A DNA stretch of 64,000 nucleotides from Patella vulgata (GCF_932274485.2 NC_065880.2:51570894-51634893), one strand, 5' to 3'. Shown: positions 12,441 through 24,236, counted from the stretch's first letter. Notes: generated from the sequence alone by a model not told the origin. Translations and numbers: made by a program.

Positions 12441-12678
12441 TGCACAAGAAAATTGAAATAAACATAAATTAATTGGCAATGAAACATACACCCACCAGCA
12501 GCTAAATTGTCCAAGCAATTATGAGAAAAACAACTAAGAAAAATTTCTAAAAGATCATATTATCGAAATCCATTGATAGACAGCCAATAGGTTAATAATT
12601 GCAGGCTATAAAGTGCTAAACTGGTGGTCATTATCAAAACCTATTGAAAATTAAGGCTTCTTTATTTCAATGATATAG

Positions 12679-12954
12679 AGAGAGAGAGAGAAATGGGGTT
12701 TAACGTCCACTCGACACAAACTAGGTCATCTCGGGACTAACACATGGTTTAATTTTATTTACATAATGCGCTTGCGCGTAGGGGTCTTTAGCAGTGGGAG
12801 GAAACCGGAGGCCCCGGAGAAAACCCACGATGTTGGACAGGCGACCCTACTCCTTGCCACGTACAACCGGGGATTCGAAACCACGCCAGTCGACTCAATG
12901 ACAGACTTTATGATACAGCGCGCGCACGCTAACCATTCAGCCATCCAACCCCCC
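12679..12954 (-). mobile_element. SINE-B, full length, perfect 12-bp target duplication
   Basis: The best copy in the window. Flanks TCAATGATATAG at 12667-12678 and 12955-12966. Read on the minus strand it starts with a tRNA-like head: box A region TGGCTGAATGGTTAGCG and box B GGTTTCGAATCCC, then 'gggttttctccggg', an AT-rich middle and a (CT)n tail. Pol III would start it from the internal boxes; a LINE supplies reverse transcription. Confidence 0.92.
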
Positions 12955-12982
12955 TCAATGATATAGATAACCTATATCAATT

Positions 12983-14047
12983 TAAACAAGCCAACAGTGA
13001 GGCTGATGTTTCCCGTCTCAATCATGGCCGCAGATCTTAATAAATTTTAGGGGGGGACGCAGGTGGCGGGCGGAGCGGGGGTTCTGGGGGTCCTCCTCCA
13101 GAGAATTTTGAAAGCAGGATGCCTGAAAACGCTATCTGAGACCATCTCTGAGCATTCTGCAGAGATGAACGTACCGAGAATAAATTGTCGTTATTGAGCG
13201 AGAATATTACAAAAGTTAAAAATATTTATTATTAAACTTTAAAAATATAAACAGTAAACCACAGATGATACGGACTGATTAATCAAAGAAGTCCTCGCAA
13301 TATAGGGATATAGGTAGGCTACTAAATTGCCGGTCACGGATGAAAATGTGATGAATAATTTCTTAAGTGGCCAGCTCTGAGCATAAGCTGCTGAGGTCAT
13401 TCTCAGATCTGGGTTACATCAAAGACCGGGAATTTTTGAACCAAGGGGAAATATCCTCAGCCTGAAAATAGGACTCAAGTTTTAGGAGACGCTGACAGAG
13501 TACGGCGGGCGAAGGCATACGCCACGTGCGCTACAGGCGCGCATTTAGCGGGGGTCTTGGTGCCTCCCTCGGAAGATTTTTTAAAATTAGGATGCCTCAA
13601 AATGCTATCTGAGACCATTTCCCGGGCTGAAAATAAGACTTTTGAAATTTTATCGATGCATTTTTCTGGGGGGGACGAGGCATATGAAATCCCCCCAAGT
13701 GAACATTTAGGGGGGGACGCGTCCCCCCCATCCCCCCCGGGATCTGTGGCCTTGGTCTCAATCACAAAATAAATAGATTGCAGTGGCATATCTTGGCACA
13801 TATTAATTAATTGTACATTTATCTCTTTGTAAAGTATTGAGCATTCAAAGTGAGCCTAAGCAGAAAATGATCATGATCTAACTTACCAAAGTTTTGATAT
13901 TGTTTTTCTCTGCATAGCCTAAACAGAAAATGCTCATCATCAACTCCATCAAGGCAGTCACCTAATAACCAACACCAAGTTTAAACATTTTACCTCAATA
14001 ACCAATTTTCATAGTCCCTGATTTCTTCAAAAGGGGAGTGGGGGCAA
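12983..14047 (+). repeat. Fam3 copy carrying a hAT-like MITE
   Basis: Starts 'aacaagccaacagtgaggct' and resumes after the MITE with 'caaaataaatagattg', then 'gcctaagcagaaaatg' units. The right end is a decayed 'ggggagtgggggcaaa'. Confidence 0.75.
13023..13754. mobile_element. hAT-like MITE, 732 bp, 8-bp target duplication
   Basis: The left end is CATGGCCGCAGATC, and the inverted right end is CAAGGCCACAGATC. Perfect GTCTCAAT flanks (13015-13022, 13755-13762). The interior has G-runs (gggggggacgc) and a direct repeat around 'aggatgcctgaaaacgctat' / 'aggatgcctcaaaatgctat'. Non-coding; short open frames inside are chance. Confidence 0.88.
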
Positions 14048-14059
14048 AAAGATAATAAT

Positions 14060-14440
14060 ATACATTAATCACCAGAACAAAACTCCATGACCACATTACA
14101 CCTGTGCTTAAATCCCTTCACTGACTGCCCATAAACAGACGTATTTAATTTAAAATAATCCATGGTTTAGCAATAACTACTTGAGTGATCTTCTACAGGT
14201 CAAAAGTGGAGAAACAACTCTCTCAAAACACAAACTTGTAGTTCCAAAAGCTTTGAAAGTGTCTTGTGGTACTTTAAAAGAAGCCAGAACATTCAGAGTC
14301 CTTTAAATCATGCTTGAAGACTCACTTATTTAATTGGGAATACCAAACATAAAATGCAGCTCAGCGCCATCAAGTAGAACAGTTCTAGATGAGAGGAGCT
14401 ATATAAATTCATTATCTGCACCAAATATGAATACAGACCA
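14060..14440 (+). pseudogene. LINE 3' remnant (CR1/L2-like)
   Basis: The reading KLHDHITPVLKSLH-LPINRR matches the conserved DHITPVL..LHWLPI block of CR1/L2 ORF2, and later FKSCLKTHLFNWEYQT matches the usual ORF2 C-terminus. It closes with an 'agcgccatc...gagctatataaattcatta' tail like the 3' end at 51455. Stops throughout. Confidence 0.75.
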
Positions 14441-15282
14441 ACAGAAAGGGGAGACGACAATTTACAACTATATTAAAATGTTTGTGTGAGTACTGGCAAT
14501 TACTCTCCTCAAACATGAAGGCCTAGCTGTGTATCCTTTCATTGAGATGCTTATTGCTTAATCTTTCATTTTAAAAAGTCTAAATCTAACTGAATTTAAG
14601 CAATAGAAGCAAAACATATGCAGAACAATTTGAATATCTGATAAACACCAACCCAACTGTTCAATGCATTATTTTTTTTTAAGAAACTAGAGACTTAAAG
14701 CAAATTAATCAGAAAATAAAATACTCTTAAAACTCAGTGTACCAAAATAAAAATTCGGGTACATTCTAGATAAAATTATAACCAAAAAGAGTTTTTATCT
14801 TTGAAACATGAATCACAAACTTTGCCAAATAACAAACAGCGCACTTATCTACTTTCATTTAAATAAAAATTCACTAGGCTTCAGTTCAATTTATTCTATG
14901 TTCTAAAAATGGTAACTTACTTGCTGTGACTTCAGCTACCAACTCCTGTCTAATATGAATTCACGTACAAGAAGGTCTATTCCAAGTACATTAAGTTTTT
15001 AATTTGGTAAATTCCAGCAGTAGTGTTGCTAGATATATATAAATAGCGTAGATGTAAAACGTAACTGATATAATATATGGCTGTAGATGTTTGTCTGGCA
15101 TTGATTCTGTGTAACTATACTAGCAGATAGTAGTAGTGTCAGAGCTGATCTCGGTAATATAATAAAGTATGTTATCTGTTTATCATACTACAGCTAAAGC
15201 AAGGTGTCTTTACTCGACACTGTTAAAATAAATCTTCATTTATAATAGAGAATTCCAGTTGGTAAGCCTGTTATGTATATAA
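14441..15282. other. No gene or clear repeat seen
   Basis: AT-rich unrecognised DNA. Confidence 0.55.
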
Positions 15283-15590
15283 TACTAGCAGGATACCCAG
15301 CTTCGCCTGGGGCCCAATTCGCCAGGGCCCAAATTTGTCCGGAGCCAAATTCGATGGCCTAAAACATTCACAGGGTCATACTGGTTAATTTGATACCACA
15401 GATATGGGGTTGGAGTGTGACGATGAAGCGTGATTCGGACGGAACCCAAATTCAATGGCCTTAAACATTCACTGTGTCATGCTGATTAGTATAATAATGT
15501 GGAGGTGGAACGCCGCGCCGAAGCATGATGGGCGAACATACATATATACACACATACATACACACTTTGATTTTATTTATATAGATTAAT
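15283..15590. repeat. Unclassified repeat-like block with internal duplication
   Basis: Opens with a hairpin 'acccagcttcgcctggggc', holds two copies of a roughly 110-base unit ('ccaaattcgatggcctaaaa' and 'ccaaattcaatggccttaaa'), then CATA/CACA microsatellite and 'tatttatatagatt'. This layout recurs in many invertebrate genomes, but I cannot name the family. Confidence 0.45.
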
Positions 15591-16062
15591 GTCTTTAATA
15601 ATGTACAAAACAGAAAGAGCAGTTACATTTTCTTTCTCTATATTAAAACATGCAGTGCCATATACTATTCTAAATATTGCAATATATATCTTGCTTATGG
15701 TTATATGTTTGTTAATATACTGCTTAAAGCTGCTGATTTATTAGAGAGAATTTAGATCCCTGACAAACTACAATCTCGTGAAGGTTGGATCTATAAAAGA
15801 ACCAGATATAATTAATGAAAATTTTGGAACATTCTAAAACTTCTTCAGACTATATAAACAAGCCAGTGCCATCTATAAGTGTAAAGTAAAATCTTTACTG
15901 TTGATATTCTATATATTTTTTTTCTCAGTTATATGTTAATTAATCAATGTAAGTACATTTAAGGGTGAAGAAACTGAAATATTTGATGTTGTCCTACTAA
16001 AAATGCATAATTAGGATTGCCGACTTTCAGGAAGCTATGGCATCATGCATGCATATAAATAC
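15591..16062. other. No gene or clear repeat seen
   Basis: AT-rich unrecognised DNA. Confidence 0.5.
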
Positions 16063-16392
16063 AAATGAAATGAAATGGGGTTTAACGTTCTACTGTTCTG
16101 CTCCTAAACTTGGCTAATGAAGATGTTCATACACCATACAGTATGCTATGAGGGAAATTTTGCCCGGGCAGCGGCGCTATGGCCTACTCTTATATCAAAT
16201 TCCAACTGCCAAGGGATCTTTTACGTGCACGCCAATGTGTACACGGGACCTCGGTTTTTCGTCCCATCCGAACGACTAGACAACTGTCCTTGTCAGGCCC
16301 TCCGTCCTGCATCACTGACAAGAGGAAACTACGCCGCAAAATCTGGATCAACTTTCTCGGCCAATGCAGGGATCGAACACCCGACCTACAAA
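16063..16392 (-). mobile_element. SINE-A copy, nearly full length
   Basis: The (TTTCA)n tail is at left, followed by the 'ggtttaacgttctactgttc' and 'gggaaattttgcccggg' blocks and the box-B-like 'gggatcgaacacccgac' of the tRNA-derived head. No clean target duplication. Open frames across it are accidental. Confidence 0.85.
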
Positions 16393-16809
16393 ATTGCCAT
16401 GCGTTAAAAATGAAAGATTGTTTTGTTGTCTGCATGGTAGGCCTATATTATGATGTAAGTCACAGGACAATAACTCCTCTTAAAAAAAGTCTTCTCTTTT
16501 AACGTTTCTTATAACAGGGTTAATATATATACTACAACACAAACAGGATGCCCAAATCTGAATTTAAGAAAGAACAGATCTTAGTCTATTAAAAAGGGCT
16601 ATAACATAGAGTTACCAGACAGCACTAGAAGGTGGTATTCAAGTTTTTGTGGTCTGGTCTGGGTCAATTAGATTTGGTGTCAGTGGTCAGAAGACTCTTA
16701 TGGTCAGTCTGAATTTTCTTTGACTGCCTGCTTATATGATTAGCCATTTTGTTTTTTAAACATTAAGGAGGTTTCAGTGACAGTTGATGCACAGACACAC
16801 ACTTATGAT
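16393..16809. other. No gene seen
   Basis: Unrecognised intergenic DNA between a SINE and a MITE. Confidence 0.5.
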
Positions 16810-17196
16810 CAGCGCCGGATTAACCATGGTGGGGGCCCCAGGGCCTTGAGCATGTGGGGGCCCCCAACCTAACACAAGTGACCAGAACTTAGGCAGTATT
16901 ATTCCACCCATATGAATGTAAACTACCAAATTATAAAAAAAAGAAACACGGATACGAGTCAAAAGTACAAATGCTGAATTACACTGAATTCTCTGCTGAA
17001 CCGCAACACGGACCCACCATAGATTGAAAGGGCCCCAATGTCCACTACTTTGAAAATCTGATAGCAGATGGAGTCCTTGATCCGACCATGCTCAGGTCAC
17101 TTTTTTGTGCCACCAAGATTTTCTGTGGGGGCCCCCTCATGCGGAGGGCCAGATGGGGCCTGGACCTAACAATACCCTGTGGTTAACCTGGCGCTG
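16810..17196. mobile_element. hAT-like MITE, 387 bp
   Basis: The left end is CAGCGCCGGATTAACCATGG; the inverted right end is CAGCGCCAGGTTAACCACAG. Flanks CTTATGAT (16802-16809) and CTTATGAA (17197-17204) are an 8-bp duplication with one change. 'gggggcccc' blocks sit inside both ends. Confidence 0.88.
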
Positions 17197-17204
17197 CTTA
17201 TGAA

Positions 17205-18644
17205 TAAACATGTGGTTAAATACCTCAAAGATTTGGAAATATAGAGCATGTGCAAGGTTTTGGCAACAGGAGAAGAAACTGTACATGTGACCCTTGCTTT
17301 TTTTGGTGACAATAAAAAGTTTAAGAGCAATATGAATCATTTTGTAAAACATGCAGAATCTTAACAGGTTTTGGTGAGTGACAAACTCAAAAAAATCCTA
17401 ATGTGTCAATCAATAGGTTTTCCTTATTATTGTTGAAACAGGGAGCTGAGGTAGAATGCCCTGGGCCAAGAAGAACATTCAGGGTTTTTGTCAGGGGTAG
17501 CATCTGTGGAGCTGATATGAAAAGTTTATCAAATGGGATAAAATACTGATGTCCACAACGAAGAAGAATTGTGGATGTGTAGATAGTTAGGCACATAATA
17601 CACCCACTCAAAATTTTGGTGCATTCTGAAATATATCAAACAGTGGTTAGAATGATTTGCATTGGCAAAAAAAACCCTATTTTCATTTACGTTAAAATAT
17701 CACCTACTTGTATGAATGATACAAAGATCTCTTTGTGTCGGTTTCTACTGAATGCTTTTATAGACCTGTCATGAAAAAATTAGCATCCTATACGGAAATC
17801 TTGAGAGACATTTCTATTTCATAGATTGTGAAAAATAATATTAGAAGTTGTGGAAAAATAAATTAGATTTATATGTTTATTAGGGTCGTGTCAGAGAATT
17901 GAAATTGGAAATAGAATTGAAATTGGAAATATTACCTTCTGATTGATCATCTATAATGACAAATTATGACGATCAAATGTTCTAGACATTTCTCTAGTTT
18001 CTCTAGGGAGACTAGAAAATAAGTCTGTAAAGTCAGATGGAACATAATTGAAAATTTCTGTTGAGCTATGATATGTATAGATAAAATATATTTTGTTTCC
18101 TCTCCCAATAATATACATGAAGAAATAAATATTATTCATAATGACAAATATACAACTATATTTACTGAAGAAATCATGTCTTGAATGTTATGTCACACAA
18201 ACACATATTATGTCAATTCCTCTCCCTAAATAATATATAATAGGCTATTAATACAATTGTTGACAGCAGCTAAACCAAATTGACATTTAAGAAGCTGTAT
18301 TGTAAATTTTAAAACTAAAAGAATAAAACTAGTGACAAACTGAAGTGACAATAATTAGAAAGCTAAAGGAGCTATAATGTTCTTTGTTCATGACTTCTGA
18401 CTTTCTTAAGTAAAACCTTATCTGGGAAATATATATAATTAAATGTTCGGTTTTTGTATAAACACGAGAGAACCCTCAAAACACCACCATAAATAAATCT
18501 TTTAAGTAACTTATATTCCATATAATTGTGTCACATGTTATTCCCATCCAGTTAATAATGTTTTTTGGCTTTTCTAGGCATGTTAATATTGACATCCTAA
18601 TCATTAGTAAAAATAATTGTACCGTGACAAATACATATCAAACG
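17205..18644. other. No gene or clear repeat seen
   Basis: AT-rich. A short direct duplication 'gaattgaaattggaaata' occurs at about 17897-17930; nothing else is recognised. Confidence 0.5.
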
Positions 18645-18850
18645 GAATGGAATGGGGTTTATTGTCTCGTCAACACACTATATAAGTCTGGTCATTTTTT
18701 TGTCTATGGTTATGTGTGCAATGCGATGGAGCAGAAGATTGCAAGGATAGTGTTCTTTTTTTTTTCTACTACGCCAGGACAACCAGGATTTGAATACAGG
18801 ACAACGTAGATGAGAGACCAGTTTGATAATTACATTCCAATCGATCCTCC
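18645..18850 (-). mobile_element. Probable tRNA-derived SINE of a third type
   Basis: Left end 'ggaatggaatggggttta' resembles a SINE tail and the shared 'ggggttta' boundary. On the minus strand a box-B-like 'gtattcaaatcctggttg' lies near the other end. Diverged, no target duplication found. Confidence 0.42.
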
Positions 18851-19769
18851 CACCAAATAACTATTAACACAAAAATTACCCCGAAACCTTCAAAAGCTTT
18901 GGTCTGACTTTTTATCTTCAATGGCTTTGACACAAAATTTGTTGTTTTTATCAAATTGAGATGATGTATTTTTCTCAGTCAAATCTTATCCAATTTAGCT
19001 CAAATAAAATTTAATGTCACCAGATTAAATAAAAATAAAGAGAAAATTGGCAGCATTATGTCTCTAATAATTATGACTCATCTAACTTGACCTTTCAAAA
19101 TTTCATGTCAATAAACCAATACACAGGCCATAAAATTGATACTATGGTCATATCATCAGTTAAGATTTGTGCCTACGTGTTTAATTATAATTTAGAGAGA
19201 TAATGTTTATAATTAAAGTGGAAATTTTTATTTTCATTTTTCTTGTCTTCTCAAAAGTAATGTTAGACCTGGCTGGAGGATGAAATGATGCGAGTTCGCA
19301 TGTTATTATCTCAGTTGACACACTATACTCCAGGGACACTATTGATTCTAATGACATGACGTCATTCAAGCTTTGATACTGAAAAAAGAAGAAGGTATTT
19401 TCCACTTGTGCTTCCAGTCAAACAGATTCCTCTCACATGCTCCTAGCCATAGATATTTGCTGTTTCACAAGATTTTTAATTAAGATGACATTCAACATCA
19501 GTGAAGCCATTTCTCTTCAAACAGTGGGATATTCACTACCTATAGTATCTTCGTAAAATATGACATGGTTCTACAAGGAAGATCATTTTGAGAACTTACG
19601 ATGTTTTCTTTTGTTTGTTTAAAGTATGTTTGGAATGTCAGGGGTTACTTTGATCAATACAGTTATGCATACACGTTTTAAGTTGTTTGGTGGGGAGGGG
19701 GGAGAGAAAAGTAGATACAAATGTAGTGTCATGTTGATTTGGTGATCTTTAATACTTTTTTGAAATTGG
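18851..19769. other. No gene or clear repeat seen
   Basis: AT-rich unrecognised DNA. Confidence 0.5.
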
Positions 19770-19920
19770 AAAGATGAGGTTGGGGTTGTAGATCAATGCA
19801 AGCCATGGGTTTGATCCAGGAGTAAAGGCGCATGCCTACTTTCAATGGGTTTTCACTGGGTACTCTTGGTTTCCTCACGCTTTTGAAATAAAATATACCG
19901 TATGTTAGTCTGAAAATGGC
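19770..19920 (+). mobile_element. Old SINE-B-like remnant
   Basis: 'catgggtttgatccaggag' (box B), 'gggttttcactgggtactct', 'ggtttcctcacgcttttg' and 'ataccgtatgttagtc' follow the order of SINE-B blocks. Tail lost. Confidence 0.5.
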
Positions 19921-20181
19921 AAGGTCAGTGTTGAATAGATGCTAGAATTCATTTTCTCTTTTACACTGAGATACTCCTACTTGGTGATGAAAACATACTT
20001 CTGCAAAATATATCTTCTTTGGTTACACAATAAGAGGAATATATGTTTAACACTATTAATTTTCCAAAAATGTCTGCCCTCTAATCAAAACTATTCCAGA
20101 CACTCATACATCATTAGTAGACCCAATAAGTTAAACCTTTGACAAACAAGCATAACTCTTGCCATTTTCAAGTATTTAGTT

Positions 20182-20646
20182 GGACTAAGACTAGTAATTA
20201 TTTCCCCTTATTTCATGATGGACGAATGTAGTGCGAGTTATAAATAGACAATTTTTCCCTTAATTTTTTTCTCCCCTCTTCCTGCATTTTTGGGTTGACT
20301 TTTTGGTCTAGAATTGGAGAAAAGGGATCAAATTTGCAATTTCATAGCAGTTTTGGGTAATACTGATGATATTACAGCGGAGGGATAGGGGGTGTAAAGT
20401 GTCTTTCTGCAGAGCAGTCATTGTGTCGGAAGTGAGATTTTCACCCCAGTCAACTTCAAATCCGTGTAGCAAAAAATCTAAATGGTCAACCCCCTACAAA
20501 ATTATGATGAGGAGATTGCCAAATGTTGTCCCCATTGTGCCTATAAAGATTGGAACCAACGGAATGTTGAGAAAAAAGCTACAGCCTGTGATGTTACAGC
20601 CATTTAACATTGAAGTCAATGGGCAAATAATTGCTAGTCTGAGTCC
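20182..20646. mobile_element. 465-bp unit with inverted ends, copy 1
   Basis: Starts GGACTAAGACTAGTAATT; the inverted end is GGACTCAGACTAGCAATT (16 of 18 alike). It is the same length as, and by eye identical to, 23037-23501. A partly open frame (from 20366) runs across it but has no recognisable domain and reads past the unit's end in copy 1 only. Confidence 0.8.
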
Positions 20647-20824
20647 TGATGAGATAAAGAAACATGGCCGACTCGGGATGTTGATATTTTTTCAAGGGCT
20701 TATTTCCTGAAGTTTTGAATGGAAAGTGTCAGAAATAGTAAGAATACTGCTTTTTTATTGCCCAGCAGTAAGTTTTTTGACTATTTGGTATCAAAATAGC
20801 CATGATTGGGGGTATCCGTTGGTT

Positions 20825-21275
20825 GAGTGTGAATTTTGGGTTGTAAATGTGTAACATTTTCTTCACAATGATATCAAAACATGGTTAGGTCTAAATATTA
20901 AGGCCAACTCAACTCCAGATTTGGTCTAAAGTCACGAGATGTAAACAAGGCTGACCCTAACCCTAACCCAAGACCCAGTCCTTACCCTAACCCTAACCCA
21001 CAATCTTGTCAAAAAGCATGTAGCCTAGGCCTAAGCCAAGACCTAGTTCTGACCCTAGCCCAAACCCACAATTGTGTAAAAAAATCATGTGCCCTAACCC
21101 TATTTACATGTTGTGACCTTGAACCAAGTCTGCAGTTGGCCTTAACATTTAGACCTAACATGTTTTTGACATCATACAATGAAATGTTAACATGTACACT
21201 CCAAAATTCACACCTGTGTGACTTTTGACCAAACATGCAGTTGGCCTTAATATTTAGACCGAACCTCAAAACATG
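20825..21275. repeat. Inverted repeat around degenerate telomere-like tract
   Basis: Left arm 20828-20912 ('gtgaattttgggttg', 'aacatggttaggtctaaat', 'aaggccaactc') is matched in inverse by 21136-21218. A further partial copy of the end lies at 21237-21262. The loop holds CCCTAACCCTAACCC-type runs at 20953-21005 with decayed variants to about 21100. Confidence 0.7.
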
Positions 21276-22143
21276 GCATCTACCTTTGAGATTGGCTTAG
21301 ACTTATGTGACACTCAAGGTTTACTTTTTTACTGATTGTTAACTGGTTTCTTTTTGGAGGGCCAGTGACGGGCTGTTCGCGAGAAATAAAGAGGTTTATT
21401 TCTATTTCCAGTTGAAACCATATTTTTTTCTTATTTTCTCACTGTTTTTTATTGCATATTTATCCCCAGCCTCCTATCATTTCAGGTGCCAGGGCAATGT
21501 TTCATAGAGTGGAATGATTGACCTCAACACAAGTATTAAAAAAAAAGAAGCAAAACAGGTGAGATAAATGTGCATTTCATACACTTTAAGAAGTAAATCC
21601 AACCTCATCCCCACTTCTGCTCACTAATAGTAATGGGCTGGAAATTTGGTACTGCACAGGCCTGTCTTCTCCCCTTGACATTTAACTGAATGACAGAATT
21701 CCACATTTTGACCATTTTCTGGATGTCAATGACCATTTCCCTGGATAGTATTCGCCCCAGAATTCTCATTCTCATCCAAATTTAACATTTCAGGTCTACA
21801 TCTCAAAACCTGATCTCTTCCTGGACTGGCTTTAGGAGAACGATGATGCATATCAATTTCATCCCTGATCTCTATGACACCTGTGGTGGAAGTGGAGGGC
21901 AAATCGTAATCAGTTTGGGACCTCTGTAAACTTTGCTTTTTGGTGATGACTTAATTTCCGAGCTTGAAAAGGACGCTTGTGTGTTTATCATGGCCTCTCA
22001 TATTGGAAGATAACATTAATGGCTTGTGTGTTGATCGACGGTTGTGCATATCTCTTGGTCAGGAAAGTTGTAGGCACCATCGCCATTGTAAATCATTTGA
22101 CAGGCTCGAGTGAACGGGGCGACCTATGATTGGTCAGCAATGT
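21276..22143. other. No gene seen; interior of the 20182-23501 composite
   Basis: Non-coding and unrecognised, lying between the two 465-bp units. Confidence 0.5.
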
Positions 22144-22865
22144 ATCAGATTCCATACCGGGGGGTGGGGATGAAAAAGCTGTTGTAGTGTTACATAATCA
22201 GATTATTTCAACTTACTTATCCTGTGGAAATACAGCTATATAGGAGATATTTTGAAATTCATAGGCACTGCATGTTTCAACATTTTAGATTTGACCACAA
22301 TTTGGCACTTAAAACTATGTTAACAGAGAAAAACTGTGTGGTTTTCGATGAAAGTGTTAAAAGTCTAATATTGCATCATGATTACTGTTTTAAAGTATTT
22401 TCGTGTTTGATTTATATTGAATTCATCTCATCTTTTTGAAGAATGCATTTATGTTCAAAAATAAAAATGTTCTGTGGAATTCAAAATTCATGTGCTTTTA
22501 AATTATCAGATTCCAAACTGGGGGGTAGGGATGAAAAAGCTGTTGTAGTGTTACATAATCAGATTATTTCAACTTACTTATCCTATGGAAATACAGCTAT
22601 ATAGGAGATATTTTAAAATTGATAGGCACTGCATGTTTCAACATTTTAGATTTGACCACAATTTGGCACTTGAAACTACGTTAACAGAGAAAAACTGTGT
22701 GGTTTTCGATGAAAGTGTTAAAAAGTCTAATATTGCATCATGATTACTGTTTTAAAGTATTTTCGTGTTTGATTTATATTGAATTTATCTCATCTTTTTA
22801 CAGAATGCATTTATGTTCAAAAATAAAAATGTTCTGTTTAATTCAAAATTCATGTGCTTTTAAAT
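22144..22865. repeat. Tandem duplication, two 361-bp units
   Basis: Units begin 'atcagattccataccgg' (22144) and 'atcagattccaaactgg' (22505). They differ by scattered substitutions only. A shared short open frame (FDESVKSLILHHDYCF and on) appears in both but is not a known protein. Confidence 0.9.
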
Positions 22866-23036
22866 TTCTGTCTGAAATTCCGCAGTTTTCTGATGCATTA
22901 TAGTGTTTGCAGAATGCCGCACAGCTCATCTGAAAATGCATAGATTTTCATATTCTTTGGTCAGGGAATTGCATATATGTTTGTTTATTAGATAACAACA
23001 GATTTGTTTAAACTGCAGAAACATGTGAGGTATATA

Positions 23037-23501
23037 GGACTAAGACTAGTAATTATTTCCCCTTATTTCATGATGGACGAATGTAGTGCGAGTTATAAAT
23101 AGACAATTTTTCCCTTAATTTTTTTCTCCCCTCTTCCTGCATTTTTGGGTTGACTTTTTGGTCTAGAATTGGAGAAAAGGGATCAAATTTGCAATTTCAT
23201 AGCAGTTTTGGGTAATACTGATGATATTACAGCGGAGGGATAGGGGGTGTAAAGTGTCTTTCTGCAGAGCAGTCATTGTGTCGGAAGTGAGATTTTCACC
23301 CCAGTCAACTTCAAATCCGTGTAGCAAAAAATCTAAATGGTCAACCCCCTACAAAATTATGATGAGGAGATTGCCAAATGTTGTCCCCATTGTGCCTATA
23401 AAGATTGGAACCAACGGAATGTTGAGAAAAAAGCTACAGCCTGTGATGTTACAGCCATTTAACATTGAAGTCAATGGGCAAATAATTGCTAGTCTGAGTC
23501 C
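23037..23501. mobile_element. 465-bp unit with inverted ends, copy 2
   Basis: Identical by eye to 20182-20646 in direct orientation. The pair as a whole is bounded by AGTT on both outer sides (20178-20181 and 23502-23505); neither copy alone has matching flanks. Confidence 0.8.
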
Positions 23502-23879
23502 AGTTGTGAAGAAGTGGTGATTACCTCGAGACCATCTGTATTCAATCAGTGGAAGTGATAAGTATTAAATGCTGTGTATTGTCTAGACCAATAATACTAC
23601 ACTATTTTATTCTACTGAAAATGGCTAAGTCAACACTTTTAATGAGTACTTGACAACTTCAAACCTGATAATGCTTTTTAAATTATGTCACCTTAGATTA
23701 AAGCTATCACCAGTAAACTGGAATAAAATATATCATATGTCCTCTGTGTTTCCCTGAAAATTACATGTATTTTTGATAAGCTCCAGTACAGGACAAAAAC
23801 ATTAAATATGCTTTATTTACTGCACATTTTACACAGAATAATCAAAATCGTTGAAAATCAATAGGCTTCTTTGTCTTAT
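23502..23879. other. No gene seen
   Basis: Unrecognised AT-rich DNA. Confidence 0.5.
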
Positions 23880-24236
23880 GAACATAAAGTGCGTCTAAAT
23901 TCAAAGTCAATTGGGCAATAACTTTAGAGGGTTCCAAAAAAAAAAACCAAAAATGATCAAGGCTAAAAACACCGAAAGCAATTGTTGGAAATGGTTAAAA
24001 ATATTTGTCTCACAAACTTAAACACTGTGTATAAATTTCATGTCTGATCATAATTTTAGCCTTTAGAGCAACAGTTTTTTTTTTAAAATTGATCAAGGGT
24101 GAAAACCAATAGGCTTTATCTTCTTATGTATATAATTACTGAGTAACTTTAGCCTCTAAAGCATCCACTAGCAATTGTGAAAAGCTGACGGATATGAGTG
24201 ACAACAATATAAAACACAATTTTCATGTGGGCATAA
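23880..24236 (+). repeat. Fam1 3' part, degenerate
   Basis: Contains 'taactttagcctctaaagca' and 'tccactagcaattgtg' and ends 'aattttcatgtgggcataaaa', the Fam1 closing palindrome. Confidence 0.65.

Noticed and set aside
12870-12954. Functional tRNA gene
   Set aside because: Box A and box B belong to the SINE-B head; the acceptor and anticodon stems do not fold properly and the sequence repeats across the window.
20366-20710. A 114-codon frame across the 465-bp unit
   Set aside because: It is conserved only because the two units are identical; the frame ends differently in each copy and has no recognisable fold.
20182-23501. Standard LTR retrotransposon
   Set aside because: The repeats do not begin TG or end CA, no primer-binding or purine tract is evident, and no gag or pol is recognisable between them; kept only as an open possibility.
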